Source: Phycisphaera sp. (GTDB taxonomy: Bacteria > Planctomycetota > Phycisphaerae > Phycisphaerales > UBA1924). Taken from it: DNA of 64,000 nucleotides. The position numbers and the translations under genes are program-made. The stretch covers positions 553,205-617,204 of the forward strand of contig CP098402.1 in NCBI GenBank assembly GCA_025916675.1. Direction: 5' to 3'. Every line of letters begins with the position of its first letter. Position 1 is the stretch's first letter. The notes below the pieces were generated by a model. The model saw only the letters and a list, made by a program, of their open reading frames with translations. It did not search any database and was not told the origin of the DNA. Shown here in pieces: positions 17,406 through 25,984 of this stretch.

Positions 17406-18308
17406 ATGCAGCACAACGCCCGCCCGCACGTTTCGGGGGCCCTGGTACAACTCCGCACCACAGTCACCTGGTCTGCCACCGCAGTTATTGTTGCGGCGGT
17501 GCTCCAGATGCTGGCCTTTGGGTTCGTCCACTTCACCGACGTCCGTTGGAGTGTCCAGGAAACCCCGGCCACAGCCCAGCAGCTCACCGTGGTCGCTCCC
17601 GAGGCCCGTGCCGCCGCGACCCCCGGTGAACGTGCCGGACGTGCCACCCGTGGGGCCCGCCAAGTCCAAACCGAGCCACAAAAGGTACTCAGCCGCTGGG
17701 ACGGGACCCTCCGGACGTTCACAGATGCCTCGGCGTCGATTGGGCTGATCTCGGCCGCGACGCTCTGGGTTGCCGTAGCGCTAGGCGTGGTCGTTGCCGG
17801 AGGCGGCAGCATTCCCGGCGTCGAGCAGACGGTCCGGGCGAGCACCTGGGCCACTGTTCTCGGATTCTCGTCGATACCGCTCATCGTGACCCTGCCGGGG
17901 CTGCCGCTCAACGGCGCGTTCGTAAGTTATCAGACTCTGCTCTCGGCGAGTGAGGGTGCCCAGAAGCTCGACACGGTCGCGCTGCTGGCCTCGCACTTGG
18001 CCTTGCCGCTGATCGCGGCCGTGCTGGGCGGCTACACCCTGCTGTGCTTCCGTGAGGGCGTCGAGGCTGGCGTGATCGTCCGATCGGTGAGCGAACTCGA
18101 TCGCAAGCTCGACAAGGAACTGGACACGATCCGTTCGGCCGGTGTGGCCAGTAACCACGGTCAGCGCACCGTGGGTGTCGTCGATCGTCCGATCGGTGAG
18201 GGCGGTTCCACGCAAGAGAGCCAGTCGAAGTCCCGCTCGTGGGTCTCCGACCGCGATCGCAGCATGGGAGATTCCTCGCCCGGCAACCCGCTCCGCCGGC
18301 CCATGTGA
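17406..18308 (+). CDS. Hypothetical integral membrane protein
   Basis: 300 residues, not recognised. Four hydrophobic helices can be placed: about residues 22-43 (VIVAAVLQMLAFGFVHF), 113-135 (TLWVAVALGVVVAGG), 150-170 (VLGFSSIPLIVTLPGL) and 195-215 (LALPLIAAVLGGYTLLCF). Between the first two lies an Ala/Arg/Glu-rich soluble loop, and a charged C-terminal tail of about 75 residues includes a short coiled-coil-like LDRKLDKELDTIRS. ATG 17406 has a GGAGG box. It is a single gene: a terminator follows and mqnC is divergent. No function proposed. Confidence 0.7.
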   Translation: MQHNARPHVSGALVQLRTTVTWSATAVIVAAVLQMLAFGFVHFTDVRWSVQETPATAQQLTVVAPEARAAATPGERAGRATRGARQVQTEPQKVLSRWDGTLRTFTDASASIGLISAATLWVAVALGVVVAGGGSIPGVEQTVRASTWATVLGFSSIPLIVTLPGLPLNGAFVSYQTLLSASEGAQKLDTVALLASHLALPLIAAVLGGYTLLCFREGVEAGVIVRSVSELDRKLDKELDTIRSAGVASNHGQRTVGVVDRPIGEGGSTQESQSKSRSWVSDRDRSMGDSSPGNPLRRPM

Positions 18309-18332
18309 GTTCGCAATCTGGATCCCGACGAG

Positions 18333-18356
18333 GCCCGGGTGCAGGCCCGGGCTTTT
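18333..18356 (+). terminator. Intrinsic terminator between convergent genes
   Basis: GCCCGGG (18333-18339) pairs with CCCGGGC (18346-18352) around a 6-nt loop and is followed by TTTT. It lies 24 bp beyond the membrane-protein stop and directly before the end of xerD, so it may also act on the opposite strand. Confidence 0.75.
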
Positions 18357-18359
18357 CGC

Positions 18360-19319
18360 TTAGCCCAACGGGAGGTGCTTGCTCACCACGTCCTGCAACC
18401 GGTCCGAGTCCAGGTGTGTGTAGATCTCGGTCGTCGCGATGCTGGTGTGGCCCAGCATCTCCTGCACGACGCGCAGGTCGGCACCACCGGTCATCAAGTG
18501 CGTGGCGAAGCTGTGCCGCAGCATGTGGGGGTGGATGCCCGCCAGGCCGACGCGTTTGGCCCAGCGGTTCACGATGACCCACACGGCCGTGCGTTCCAGG
18601 GGCCGTCCCGTGCGAGACAGGAACAGCCGTCCGAGGTGTGGGTTGCCGCGAGCGACCAGCAGCGGGCGGCATTCCTGGCGATACCTGGCGATCCAATGCA
18701 CCGCCGGCATGCCCATGGGCACGACGCGCTCCTTATCGCCCTTGCCGCGCACGCGCAGGATGGCCACATCGCGTACGGGATCATCGTCCGCTAAGTCGCA
18801 CACCTCACTGGCGCGCACGCCGCAGGCGTACATGAGCTCGAGCATCGCCCGATCGCGGAGCCACAGGGGCGGCCCCTTGCCATGTGCCGGCGCGTGGGGT
18901 GCCTCAACGAGCTTGCTCACCTGGCTGGGCGAGAGCGTCTTGGGCAGCCGCCGCCATCGTGCGGGGCGCAGCAGCAGATCGGTGGGGTCTTCGGCTACCA
19001 CGCCCCGGGCGTGCAGCCACCGGCAATACGCGCGGATGCTGGCCAGATGCCGCGCCTGGCTCGGGGATTTCAAGGCGTGCTGGCTCGAGAGGCGGCCCAG
19101 GTGGTCGGCCAGGGCTCGCGGGTGGATGTCCGCTGGTCTTCCGATGCCATGCTCGCACAAGTCCGTGGCCATGTCACGCAGATCTCGCGCGTAGGCCATG
19201 CGCGTGTTGTGGCTCAGGCCGCACTCGATACGCAGAAAGGTCAGAAACCCCCGCAGGGTGTCCTGGTACTCACGGGGCAATTCATCGATGCCGGGGATGT
19301 CCAGGGGCGCTTGCGTCAC
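18360..19319 (-). CDS. xerD: Site-specific tyrosine recombinase XerD
   Basis: Resolves chromosome dimers at dif with XerC. About 319 residues. The N-terminal core-binding domain ([23 protein letters not shown]) and the catalytic residues are all visible: Arg in ACGVRASEV, Lys in [10 protein letters not shown], His-x-x-Arg in [13 protein letters not shown], His in LGHTSIATT and the Tyr nucleophile in TEIYTH. I start at GTG 19319; the longer frame from a TTG at 19358 would begin inside the flagellin terminator, which makes it unlikely. The [22 protein letters not shown] segment is typical of housekeeping Xer proteins rather than phage integrases. Read in the same direction as the flagellins but separated from them by that terminator. 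Confidence 0.9.
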   Translation of the reverse strand: MTQAPLDIPGIDELPREYQDTLRGFLTFLRIECGLSHNTRMAYARDLRDMATDLCEHGIGRPADIHPRALADHLGRLSSQHALKSPSQARHLASIRAYCRWLHARGVVAEDPTDLLLRPARWRRLPKTLSPSQVSKLVEAPHAPAHGKGPPLWLRDRAMLELMYACGVRASEVCDLADDDPVRDVAILRVRGKGDKERVVPMGMPAVHWIARYRQECRPLLVARGNPHLGRLFLSRTGRPLERTAVWVIVNRWAKRVGLAGIHPHMLRHSFATHLMTGGADLRVVQEMLGHTSIATTEIYTHLDSDRLQDVVSKHLPLG

Positions 19320-19356
19320 TCTTGCACGTATCGGCTCACCGGCCCGGGCGCATGGC

Positions 19357-19388
19357 AAAAGGCCCGCCCCGAGATCGGGACGGGCCTT
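19357..19388 (-). terminator. Intrinsic terminator of flagellin gene 1
   Basis: On the minus strand AAGGCCCG (19388-19381) pairs with CGGGCCTT (19366-19359), with further CCCGA/TCGGG pairing inside, and is followed by a TTTT run (19360-19357). It sits about 40 bp downstream of the flagellin stop codon. Confidence 0.85.
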
Positions 19389-19425
19389 GAAGGTGCTTTA
19401 TCTCAGACGGTTGGAGCTATCGGGA

Positions 19426-20949
19426 TTAGCCGAGAAGCTGGAGGACCGACTGGGGCTGGCTGTTGGCCAGCGAGAGGATGTTGGTGGTCGACGAGACCAG
19501 GATCTGACTCCGTGTCAGCTGCGCGGTCTCGGCGGCGAAGTCGGTATCACGGATCACCGACTCGGCGGCCCGGGTGTTCTCCAATGAGATCGACAGGCTG
19601 CGGATTGTCGCACCCACGGTGTTCTGCTGGAACGCACCGAGGCGTCCACGCAGGGTCGAGACCTGCTCGATGGCTTCCTCAACGACATTCTGAGCGCCGG
19701 AGAGGTCATCACCGTCGGCCAGGTTGAGCGACTTACCCGAGGCCAGATCGCCCAGGAAGCCTGCGGTCGAGTTGCCCAGGTTGCGAACGGCGACGTTCGA
19801 GATGCCCAGGCTCACCTTGCCGGCCACGTCGACCTGTCCGGCGAGTTGGAAGTCGGCACCACCGCCGGTGATCTGGAGGGTGGGCTCACCCGAGCTGGCC
19901 TCAACGGCCCCCAGCGTCTGGCTGGAGGTGGTGTCGAGGGTAAGCTCGATGTCGAGGAAGTCGGTGTTGATGCGCAAGTTCTTGCCGTCCGCCACGGCGC
20001 GGATGCCGTTGATCGTACCGGCGATGTCCTGGCCCACGTCCCGCTGCTCGTTCGTTGCATTGGCAAAGGTGCTGCGGATGGTGGTATCGGCGGTGCCGAA
20101 GTCGTCGGCCTCGAAGTCGTAGATGCCAACGCCGGTGCCCTGGATGCTGGCATCGTCGACAACCTTGACCGAGACGAACTCACTGTCGCCGAATTCAGTG
20201 GTGATCAACGCGACGGTGCCGCCCGAGGCCGACGCCGTCACGCCGGTGACCTCGCTGAAGTCGTTGATGGCTTCGGCGATCTGGGCATTGGTCTGTCCAG
20301 ATGTGAAGCTGAACTCGCGGCTGCCCAGGCGGCCGCCGATCTCGATGCGGAAGTCGTCGCCGCTGCCGTTGAGGTCGAGTGTGCCCGTCGTCGACAGCAG
20401 GAAGCCGGCCTGCTGGGCCGACTGGGTGACCAGGGCGTTGACGTCGAGCTCATCGCTCTCGAACTTGGCACCATTGATCTTAAAGTCGGTGATGTCGCTG
20501 GCGACGTTCTGGGCGCGGTAGTCGAAGCTGCCGTTGAGCAGCTTGGTGCCCTGGAAGCTGGTCGCAGAGGCGATGCGGTCGATGGTCTGCAGGATCGAGT
20601 CGACCTGCTGCTGGTTGGCTAGCTTCTCCTGCTCGCCCAGACCGGCCTGGTTGGCGGTTGTGGTCAGAAGGCCCTGGAGTTCGTTCAGGAGGTTCGAGAC
20701 CTCCTGGAGTCCGCCTTCGGCGATGTTGACCACCTGGTCGGCACGCTCGGCGTTGCCGATGGCCGAGGTCAGCGCGGTGGCCTCGGCACGCAGGTTCTCC
20801 GAGGCGATGAGACCCGCAGGGTCGTCCTTGCCCCGGTTGATGCGGGTACCAGTCGACAAGCGTTCGAGTGACTGGCTCAGGTTGTTGTTGTTCAGGCCAA
20901 GCACACGCTGGGCGAGAAGCGACTGCACGTTCGTGTTGATCCGGCTCAT
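19426..20949 (-). CDS. Flagellin (filament subunit) 1
   Basis: Filament protein of 507 residues. The conserved D0/D1 N-terminus (MSRINTNVQSLLAQRVLGLN, then LSQSLERLSTGTRINRGKDDPAGL) and C-terminus (RSLSISLENTRAAESVIRDTDFA ... SLANSQPQSVLQLLG, given in parts) bracket a variable domain near residues 145-420 that would be exposed on the filament. Start ATG 20949 has a GGAGG box; the upstream extension to 21003 is arginine-rich and rejected. A second flagellin lies directly upstream on the same strand, with its own terminator between them, so the two are separate transcripts. Export needs FliS-type or other chaperones not present here. Confidence 0.95.
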   Translation of the reverse strand: MSRINTNVQSLLAQRVLGLNNNNLSQSLERLSTGTRINRGKDDPAGLIASENLRAEATALTSAIGNAERADQVVNIAEGGLQEVSNLLNELQGLLTTTANQAGLGEQEKLANQQQVDSILQTIDRIASATSFQGTKLLNGSFDYRAQNVASDITDFKINGAKFESDELDVNALVTQSAQQAGFLLSTTGTLDLNGSGDDFRIEIGGRLGSREFSFTSGQTNAQIAEAINDFSEVTGVTASASGGTVALITTEFGDSEFVSVKVVDDASIQGTGVGIYDFEADDFGTADTTIRSTFANATNEQRDVGQDIAGTINGIRAVADGKNLRINTDFLDIELTLDTTSSQTLGAVEASSGEPTLQITGGGADFQLAGQVDVAGKVSLGISNVAVRNLGNSTAGFLGDLASGKSLNLADGDDLSGAQNVVEEAIEQVSTLRGRLGAFQQNTVGATIRSLSISLENTRAAESVIRDTDFAAETAQLTRSQILVSSTTNILSLANSQPQSVLQLLG

Positions 20950-20954
20950 GACGA

Positions 20955-20967
20955 CGATCCTCCGTGA
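20955..20967 (-). promoter_or_regulatory. Shared flagellin leader element with SD (candidate CsrA site)
   Basis: TCACGGAGGATCG on the minus strand, containing the Shine-Dalgarno GGAGG 9 nt before ATG 20949. The identical 13-mer precedes the other flagellin. ACGGAGGAU contains the GGA core bound by CsrA, whose gene and antagonist fliW lie just upstream. Confidence 0.55.
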
Positions 20968-21141
20968 ACCCGGCTTCCGCATACCTGCGGCACCGGGTGC
21001 CACTGCGGGGCGTTACCCCGCCGCTTGCACGCAGCCGTCCTGGCATCCGTACCAGGGCTGAACCTCGTGCTTGGTGCCTGGATCGTCGAATCCGGAAGGC
21101 CAATTCAGTCCGACTTGGCAATGCCGTGAAAATTGACGCCA

Positions 21142-21180
21142 AACGCCTCACGGCCCGGGGCAAACCGGGCCATGAGGCGT
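21142..21180 (-). terminator. Long hairpin, terminator of flagellin gene 2
   Basis: ACGCCTCA (21142-21149) pairs with TGAGGCGT (21173-21180) and inside it GGCCCGG pairs with CCGGGCC around a 6-nt loop; about 15 bp with one mismatch. The T-run after it on the minus strand is short (TTT), so termination strength is uncertain. It lies 54 bp beyond the flagellin 2 stop. Confidence 0.7.
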
Positions 21181-21233
21181 GCGATGAGAGTCTGATAACC
21201 ACCCTTAGGCGGTGTTTTGTGTTGTTATCGGTA

Positions 21234-22793
21234 CTAGCCGAGCAACTGCAGCACGCTCTGGGCCTGCTGGTTGGCTAGGCCCAGGACGGTGGTGCCCGAA
21301 CTTGCCAGGATCTGGGCCCGGGTTAGGAGGCTCGTCTCGACGGCGAAGTCGGCGTCGCGGATGATCGACTCGCTGGCGGTCAGGTTCTCAACCGTGAGCG
21401 CGAGCGAACGGATATTTGTCTGGAGCGTGTTCCGCTCGAACGAGCCCAGGGTACCGCGGATGATGGTGGTCTCGTCGATGGCCGAGTCCGTGATGCGACT
21501 GGCGGCGGTAAAGTTACCGCGGTCCTTGCTGTTGGCCAGGCTGTTAGCGCGGCCGGTCTTCAGGGACTCGAGGAATTCGAGGCTGCCATCCACGAGTGTT
21601 CCGCCGAGCCGGGAGGCGGCCACGGAGTTGATTCCAATGTTCACCTGCTGCTGGGTCACCACCTCGGCGCCGAGTTGGAAGAGCGAGCCGCCGCCGGTGA
21701 TGTCGAAGGTCGAGCTCTCACCCACACGAGTCGCGAAGTCAGCCGTCAGGGTGAGTTCAAGCGAGAGCTGGGAGCCGGCTGTGCTGACGTTGAGCCCGTC
21801 GCCGCTGGCCAGGGCGCCATTGATGATGGCCCCGACATCGCGCCCCGGGTCGCGCTCGGCTGTTTGGAGATCGGTTCCGACAGTGCCCCATGGGAAGGGG
21901 TCGGTGTCACCGATGGCCAGGTCGTCGTCGAACTTGTAGGTTTCCCAAGCGCTCTCGGCGCTAGTTTCGCCCAGGCGATCGATCGAGACAAAGGAACGCG
22001 ATCCATACTCTTCACTGCGGAAGGCGATGCCACTCGTGGGGTCGCCGTTGATGAGCTCGGCGATCACTCCGGTCGAGGGCGAGTTGCGGTTGATCGAGTC
22101 CACGACGGCGCTGAACGTCTGGCCTTCGGGCAGCTCAAGGCTGATCACGCCGTCTGGGCCACGAACCTCGATTAGGGTCGTCGAGAGGACGGTGCCATTG
22201 AGCGGATCGCCCGGCGAAGGATTGTCGCCTCTCAGGTAGAGCCCGCCCTGCTGGGCCGAGGTGAGGATCTCGACGTTCACGTCTAGCGAGTCGTCCTGCG
22301 AGAAGCTGGCCGCTTTGATGTTGGTCTTAGCGATGGCTGAAGTGGCGATGCCAGAGGTCTGGTAGCCCAGGGAGCCGTCGAGCAACCGCAGGTCGCCAAA
22401 TCGTGCGGTATTGGAGATGCGGGTGATCGAGTCGATGGCCGAGTCGATCTGGGCCTGGTTGGCTGCGATCTCATCGTCAGAGAACGCACCCGTATTGGCC
22501 GCTTCGACCACGAGGGCCTTGATCGAGTTGAGCAGCTCGTTGATCTCGGTGAGCGAGCCCTCGGTGGTGGCGATCACCGCCGATGCCCGTTCCGAGTTCT
22601 TGATGCCCTGCTCGGCCCCGCGGATGTTCGAGCGCAGCCGCTCGGAGATGATGAGTCCCGCCGGGTCGTCGGCACCGCGGTTGATCCGCAATCCCGTTGA
22701 GAGCCGTTCCAGCCTGACGTCCAACTCACGGTTGGTCCGCGTGAGGTTTGATCGGGCGATCATGCTGGGTACGTTTGTGTTGATGCGAGTCAT
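21234..22793 (-). CDS. Flagellin (filament subunit) 2
   Basis: Second flagellin, 519 residues, about as long as the first and clearly paralogous at the ends: MTRINTNVPSMIARSNLTRT and LERLSTGLRINRGADDPAGL at the start, LTVENLTASESIIRDADFA and ANQQAQSVLQLLG at the end. The central domain (about 145-430) differs strongly from flagellin 1, so filaments could be mixed or switchable. ATG 22793 has a GGAGG at 6 nt, in the same 13-nt leader as flagellin 1. It follows csrA by 97 bp and may be cotranscribed with fliW-csrA or have its own promoter; I see no convincing sigma-28 or sigma-54 consensus in that gap. Confidence 0.95.
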   Translation of the reverse strand: MTRINTNVPSMIARSNLTRTNRELDVRLERLSTGLRINRGADDPAGLIISERLRSNIRGAEQGIKNSERASAVIATTEGSLTEINELLNSIKALVVEAANTGAFSDDEIAANQAQIDSAIDSITRISNTARFGDLRLLDGSLGYQTSGIATSAIAKTNIKAASFSQDDSLDVNVEILTSAQQGGLYLRGDNPSPGDPLNGTVLSTTLIEVRGPDGVISLELPEGQTFSAVVDSINRNSPSTGVIAELINGDPTSGIAFRSEEYGSRSFVSIDRLGETSAESAWETYKFDDDLAIGDTDPFPWGTVGTDLQTAERDPGRDVGAIINGALASGDGLNVSTAGSQLSLELTLTADFATRVGESSTFDITGGGSLFQLGAEVVTQQQVNIGINSVAASRLGGTLVDGSLEFLESLKTGRANSLANSKDRGNFTAASRITDSAIDETTIIRGTLGSFERNTLQTNIRSLALTVENLTASESIIRDADFAVETSLLTRAQILASSGTTVLGLANQQAQSVLQLLG

Positions 22794-22795
22794 CG

Positions 22796-22808
22796 CGATC
22801 CTCCGTGA
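22796..22808 (-). promoter_or_regulatory. Shared flagellin leader element with SD (candidate CsrA site)
   Basis: Second exact copy of TCACGGAGGATCG (minus strand), with GGAGG 6 nt before ATG 22793. Confidence 0.55.
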
Positions 22809-22890
22809 GCCGCAGCCGCACTCCGTCGCGGCCTGCTGGAACTATCCGTCGAAGCGACGAGGGCTATGAGCCCGGTAGCCAATCCAAGAG

Positions 22891-23283
22891 TCAGGTCGAA
22901 GCCTGCCTCCGTGAGTCGTTGTCGGTGTGGGGCACCCGTGGGGTGCGTTCGGGAGCGGACTGACCGTTGCTCGCCGAGCCGTTCGTCGACGCCCCGTTGG
23001 TTGATGCCCCGTTGGAGCCAGGGACGCGCCCCGCCGGGCTGAGCCCCGCGCGGCGCCCCGGCCGGACGGCCGAGCTGAGGGCGCCAAACTCGGCACCCTG
23101 GGCCTCGGACGCCCGCCTGTTCTCGGCCTTGATGGCCTCGTACACCTCTTTGCGGTGGACGGCCACTTGGGACGGGGCGTTGATGCCCAGCCGGACCTTG
23201 TCCCCGCGGATGTCGACGATGGTGATCTCCACCGCGTCGCCGATCATGATTGTTTCGTCTCGTTGCCTTGACAGCACCAGCAT
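22891..23283 (-). CDS. csrA: Carbon storage regulator CsrA with long C-terminal tail
   Basis: Small homodimeric RNA-binding translational regulator, here expected to repress flagellin translation until titrated by FliW. Residues 1-60 are canonical (MLVLSRQRDETIMIGDAVEI, VRLGINAPSQVAVHRKEVYEA). Normal CsrA ends near 60-75 residues; this one has 130, the extra part being low-complexity with repeated NGAST/NGS units and basic patches. Such an extension is where FliW contacts CsrA in B. subtilis (its C-terminal helix region), so the tail could affect that switch. Follows fliW by 66 bp and precedes flagellin 2, an arrangement known from other flagellated bacteria. Confidence 0.93.
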   Translation of the reverse strand: MLVLSRQRDETIMIGDAVEITIVDIRGDKVRLGINAPSQVAVHRKEVYEAIKAENRRASEAQGAEFGALSSAVRPGRRAGLSPAGRVPGSNGASTNGASTNGSASNGQSAPERTPRVPHTDNDSRRQAST

Positions 23284-23349
23284 CCGTGCGCTCCGTGCCC
23301 CCTTCGGTGGGGTTGCTTTGGTGGCTCCGATCCATCATCGCCACTGCCG

Positions 23350-23799
23350 TCAGGCCGTCGCGGCCTGGGTCTGTTCGACGCCCACCTGCATGATGGTGTG
23401 ACGCGTCGACCAGCGCTTGTCGGCGAGCACCAGTTGCTGGCCACTGAGGTTCAGCGTGTTGATGAGCAGCGGACCCTGGAGGTTGGCCGTCAGGATCTGG
23501 CCCACCTTGTTCACGATCACGAACACCTGCGCATCGTCCATCTTGTCGATCCCGAGCGTCTCGGCCTGCTCGGGGCGGATCGGCACCTCGTACTCCTTGA
23601 AGAAGAGCGCCGGGTCGGTTAGCACGAACGCCAGGGCGGGCTCGTCGACCGACTGGAGCCAGAAGAAGCACGCGTCTTCCCCGGGTTCGAGCAGGCAATA
23701 ACGCCTGTGGTCGGGGAATCCCAGGAGGCCCTGGGGGAACGTGATGACCTTGTCGTCGGCGATATCCACCACGCCGAATCGGGTCGTCTTGACTTGCAT
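23350..23799 (-). CDS. fliW: Flagellar assembly factor FliW
   Basis: CsrA antagonist that binds flagellin; when free it sequesters CsrA and allows flagellin synthesis. 149 residues, usual length. Family marks: the N-terminal TTRFGVVDIADDKVITFPQGLLGFPDHRRY and the later LQSVDEPALAFVLTDP, with ANLQGPLLIN and a conserved-looking C-terminal segment LADKRWSTRHTI (quoted in parts). Lies between flgL (105 bp upstream) and csrA. Confidence 0.95.
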   Translation of the reverse strand: MQVKTTRFGVVDIADDKVITFPQGLLGFPDHRRYCLLEPGEDACFFWLQSVDEPALAFVLTDPALFFKEYEVPIRPEQAETLGIDKMDDAQVFVIVNKVGQILTANLQGPLLINTLNLSGQQLVLADKRWSTRHTIMQVGVEQTQAATA

Positions 23800-23904
23800 G
23801 CCGTACTCCTCCGGCCGGGCGCGATGCCCACGTTGGTGCCGATGTCCGTTTGAGTCCTAACGAGTCGCTCGAGTCCGAGTCTTCGATTCCGTCGCCCGGG
23901 GCCC

Positions 23905-25953
23905 TTACCCCAGGAAGTCGAGCAGTGATTGCTGGCGGCTCGTGGCCGTCACCTGGAGGGCCGCCTGGAGCTGGATCTGCAACTGGCTGAGCTCGACCGC
24001 CGCTTGCGCGAAGTCGGTATCTTGCAGTTCGCTCCGTGTGGCCTGATCCAGCAGCACGATGTCCTCCCGCAGTTCGTGGGCTTCCTGCACGCGTCGTGCA
24101 TCGCCGCCCACGATGGCCCGCACTTGTGCGATCTCGCTCAGGCGGGCCTCAACAGCTTCCCCCGCAAAGCCGATGCCAGTTTCGTCGTCATTGAGCAGGG
24201 CCTGTCGCAGATCCAGCAGATCGCTGAAGATATTGCGCACCCGGACCTGGGCCACGTCCTCGCCAACGAGGGCGTCGGTGTCCGAGTCATAGACCACGTC
24301 ATCCAGCCCAAGGTCGCGCAGCGCTGGGGAGCCATTGAGCTTTTCGACTTGCAATGGCCCGGCAGCGCCGCCGGCTTGCCTCAGGCTCAGCCCGCCCGGG
24401 CCGGTGGTGACCACGCCCGCCTCGAATTCGTCTGGCACGTTGATACCGGCGTCGGCGGCGGCCTGGTTGATCCGGGTTGAGATCGCGCCCATGGTGGTCA
24501 GGTCTTCGGGTCGCAGGTCGACATCGAACGCTTGGCCGTCGCCCAGGGTGACGCGGAAGTCGGTGTTGCGCTCGGGGTCGACCTCGCCGGTGACCGGGTC
24601 GGCCTGGTTGTCGATGATCCGCACGCCCCGCCCGTCATTCAGGCTTGCGGCCTCGGTTTCCGCGGCAAAACTGCGGATTCCCAGCCGCTGGGCGGTGTCG
24701 AAGTTGCCCGCTACTTCTTCCACGCTCAGCCCGTTGCCCACGGCCACGGCCAGGTCGCTCACCAGATCGATGGTGCCGTTCTCGGGGTCGAGCTCGACGC
24801 GCACGCCCAGGCTGGTGGCTTCGACGGCGGCGCGTACGTCCTGCAGGGTCTCGGCCTCGCTCAGGTCGACGAGCCGGGTCTGCCCGCCGTTGCGGATTCG
24901 GATGCTGCCCAGCGGCACGTCGTCCATGTCGGGGATGGGGCTGAGCCAGGTGAGCTTGGGGTTGAGGTCCGACCCGGTCCCGCTTGCCGCGGTAAACGCG
25001 CCGGTGTCCATGAGGCCCAGGTCGCTGGCGGTGGTGCCCCGGGCGACCTCGCCGAAGTTCAGGCCCGGCACGGCCCCGTCCTGGTCAGCGGCCAGCAGGT
25101 CGATGCGCAAAGCCCGCGCCTCGAAGCGCACGCCCTGCGGGCCCAGCAGTTCCCGCCCGGTGCGATCCTCGACGCGGCGGATGCCCGCCTCGATGGCATC
25201 GGCGATGTCGCCGGCCACGTCGGCCCCGCTTAGGTCGACACGCTCGGTCTCTCCACCGACGAGGATCTCGATCTCGCCCAGCTCGATGCCCAGGCCCCGC
25301 GCCCCGCGCAGGTCTTCGATGGGCGTGTCTGCTTCCACCGGCGGGCGGATCTCGGTGAACCCGCGCACGCGGGCCGAGGTGCCGCCCAGCGGGCTGCCCG
25401 GGCCCAGCGTCAGCGGCACGTCCACGCCCGGGCCCAGGTCGATCTTGAGCCCGTCGCCCGAGGCGCTGAACTGGTATCCGCCCAGCACCGCGGTGACGGG
25501 CTGGTTGCCGGGGTGATCGCCGCCGAACATGTGGCCCACGTTGCTCTTGCGGTTGGCCGTCGCGAAGACCTTGTCGATCAGGCTCTCGACCGTGATGGCC
25601 GCACCCGCCCGATCCTCGGCGTTGAACGTGCTGTTGATGTACTCCAGCGCGATGCTCTTGGCCTCGAGGCCGGCGTTCTGGGCGTCGTCGAGGGCGCCGT
25701 CGAGCATGTCCAGCGCGGTGCCGGCGGTGTCGAAGTTGCGCAGCCACTGGCTCGAGCGGTCGAGCGACTGGTTGATGGTCGAGATGGCGGCGGCCTTCGC
25801 GGGGTCGTCGCTCACGCGGTTGATGTCCCGGCCGGTGGCCAGGCGTTGCTGCACGCCGAACAGGTCGACGTTGCCGCGGTTGATGCGGTTGAGCTGGACC
25901 TGCGCCATGAACAGGGTTGGCGCTCTGGAGAGCCCGACTGGGATGCCGCTCAT
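23905..25953 (-). CDS. flgL: Flagellar hook-associated protein 3 (FlgL)
   Basis: Hook-filament junction protein. The flagellin-like N-terminus (LFGVQQRLATGRDINRVSDD) and C-terminus (QDTDFAQAAVELSQLQIQLQ, TSRQQSLLDFLG) are clear. At 682 residues it is about twice the length of the enterobacterial protein; the additional 350 or so residues are between about 190 and 590 and contain repeated beta-rich blocks (for example LPLTLGPGSPLGG, VRIRNGGQTR-like segments with IRIRNGGQTRLVDLSEAETL), suggesting inserted surface domains. A GGAAGG box precedes ATG 25953. Downstream of flgK by 31 bp on the same transcript. Confidence 0.9.
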   Translation of the reverse strand: MSGIPVGLSRAPTLFMAQVQLNRINRGNVDLFGVQQRLATGRDINRVSDDPAKAAAISTINQSLDRSSQWLRNFDTAGTALDMLDGALDDAQNAGLEAKSIALEYINSTFNAEDRAGAAITVESLIDKVFATANRKSNVGHMFGGDHPGNQPVTAVLGGYQFSASGDGLKIDLGPGVDVPLTLGPGSPLGGTSARVRGFTEIRPPVEADTPIEDLRGARGLGIELGEIEILVGGETERVDLSGADVAGDIADAIEAGIRRVEDRTGRELLGPQGVRFEARALRIDLLAADQDGAVPGLNFGEVARGTTASDLGLMDTGAFTAASGTGSDLNPKLTWLSPIPDMDDVPLGSIRIRNGGQTRLVDLSEAETLQDVRAAVEATSLGVRVELDPENGTIDLVSDLAVAVGNGLSVEEVAGNFDTAQRLGIRSFAAETEAASLNDGRGVRIIDNQADPVTGEVDPERNTDFRVTLGDGQAFDVDLRPEDLTTMGAISTRINQAAADAGINVPDEFEAGVVTTGPGGLSLRQAGGAAGPLQVEKLNGSPALRDLGLDDVVYDSDTDALVGEDVAQVRVRNIFSDLLDLRQALLNDDETGIGFAGEAVEARLSEIAQVRAIVGGDARRVQEAHELREDIVLLDQATRSELQDTDFAQAAVELSQLQIQLQAALQVTATSRQQSLLDFLG

Positions 25954-25984
25954 GGCCTGGTTCCTTCCATCCGCGAGGGGTGCA

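Noticed and set aside
19320-19358. Extended start of XerD at a TTG
   Set aside because: Lies inside the hairpin and T-run that end the upstream flagellin gene.
20950-21141. sigma-54 promoter TGGCACCCGG-type before flagellin 1
   Set aside because: The distance between the GG and GC dinucleotides is 11 instead of 10 and the -12 box is poor.
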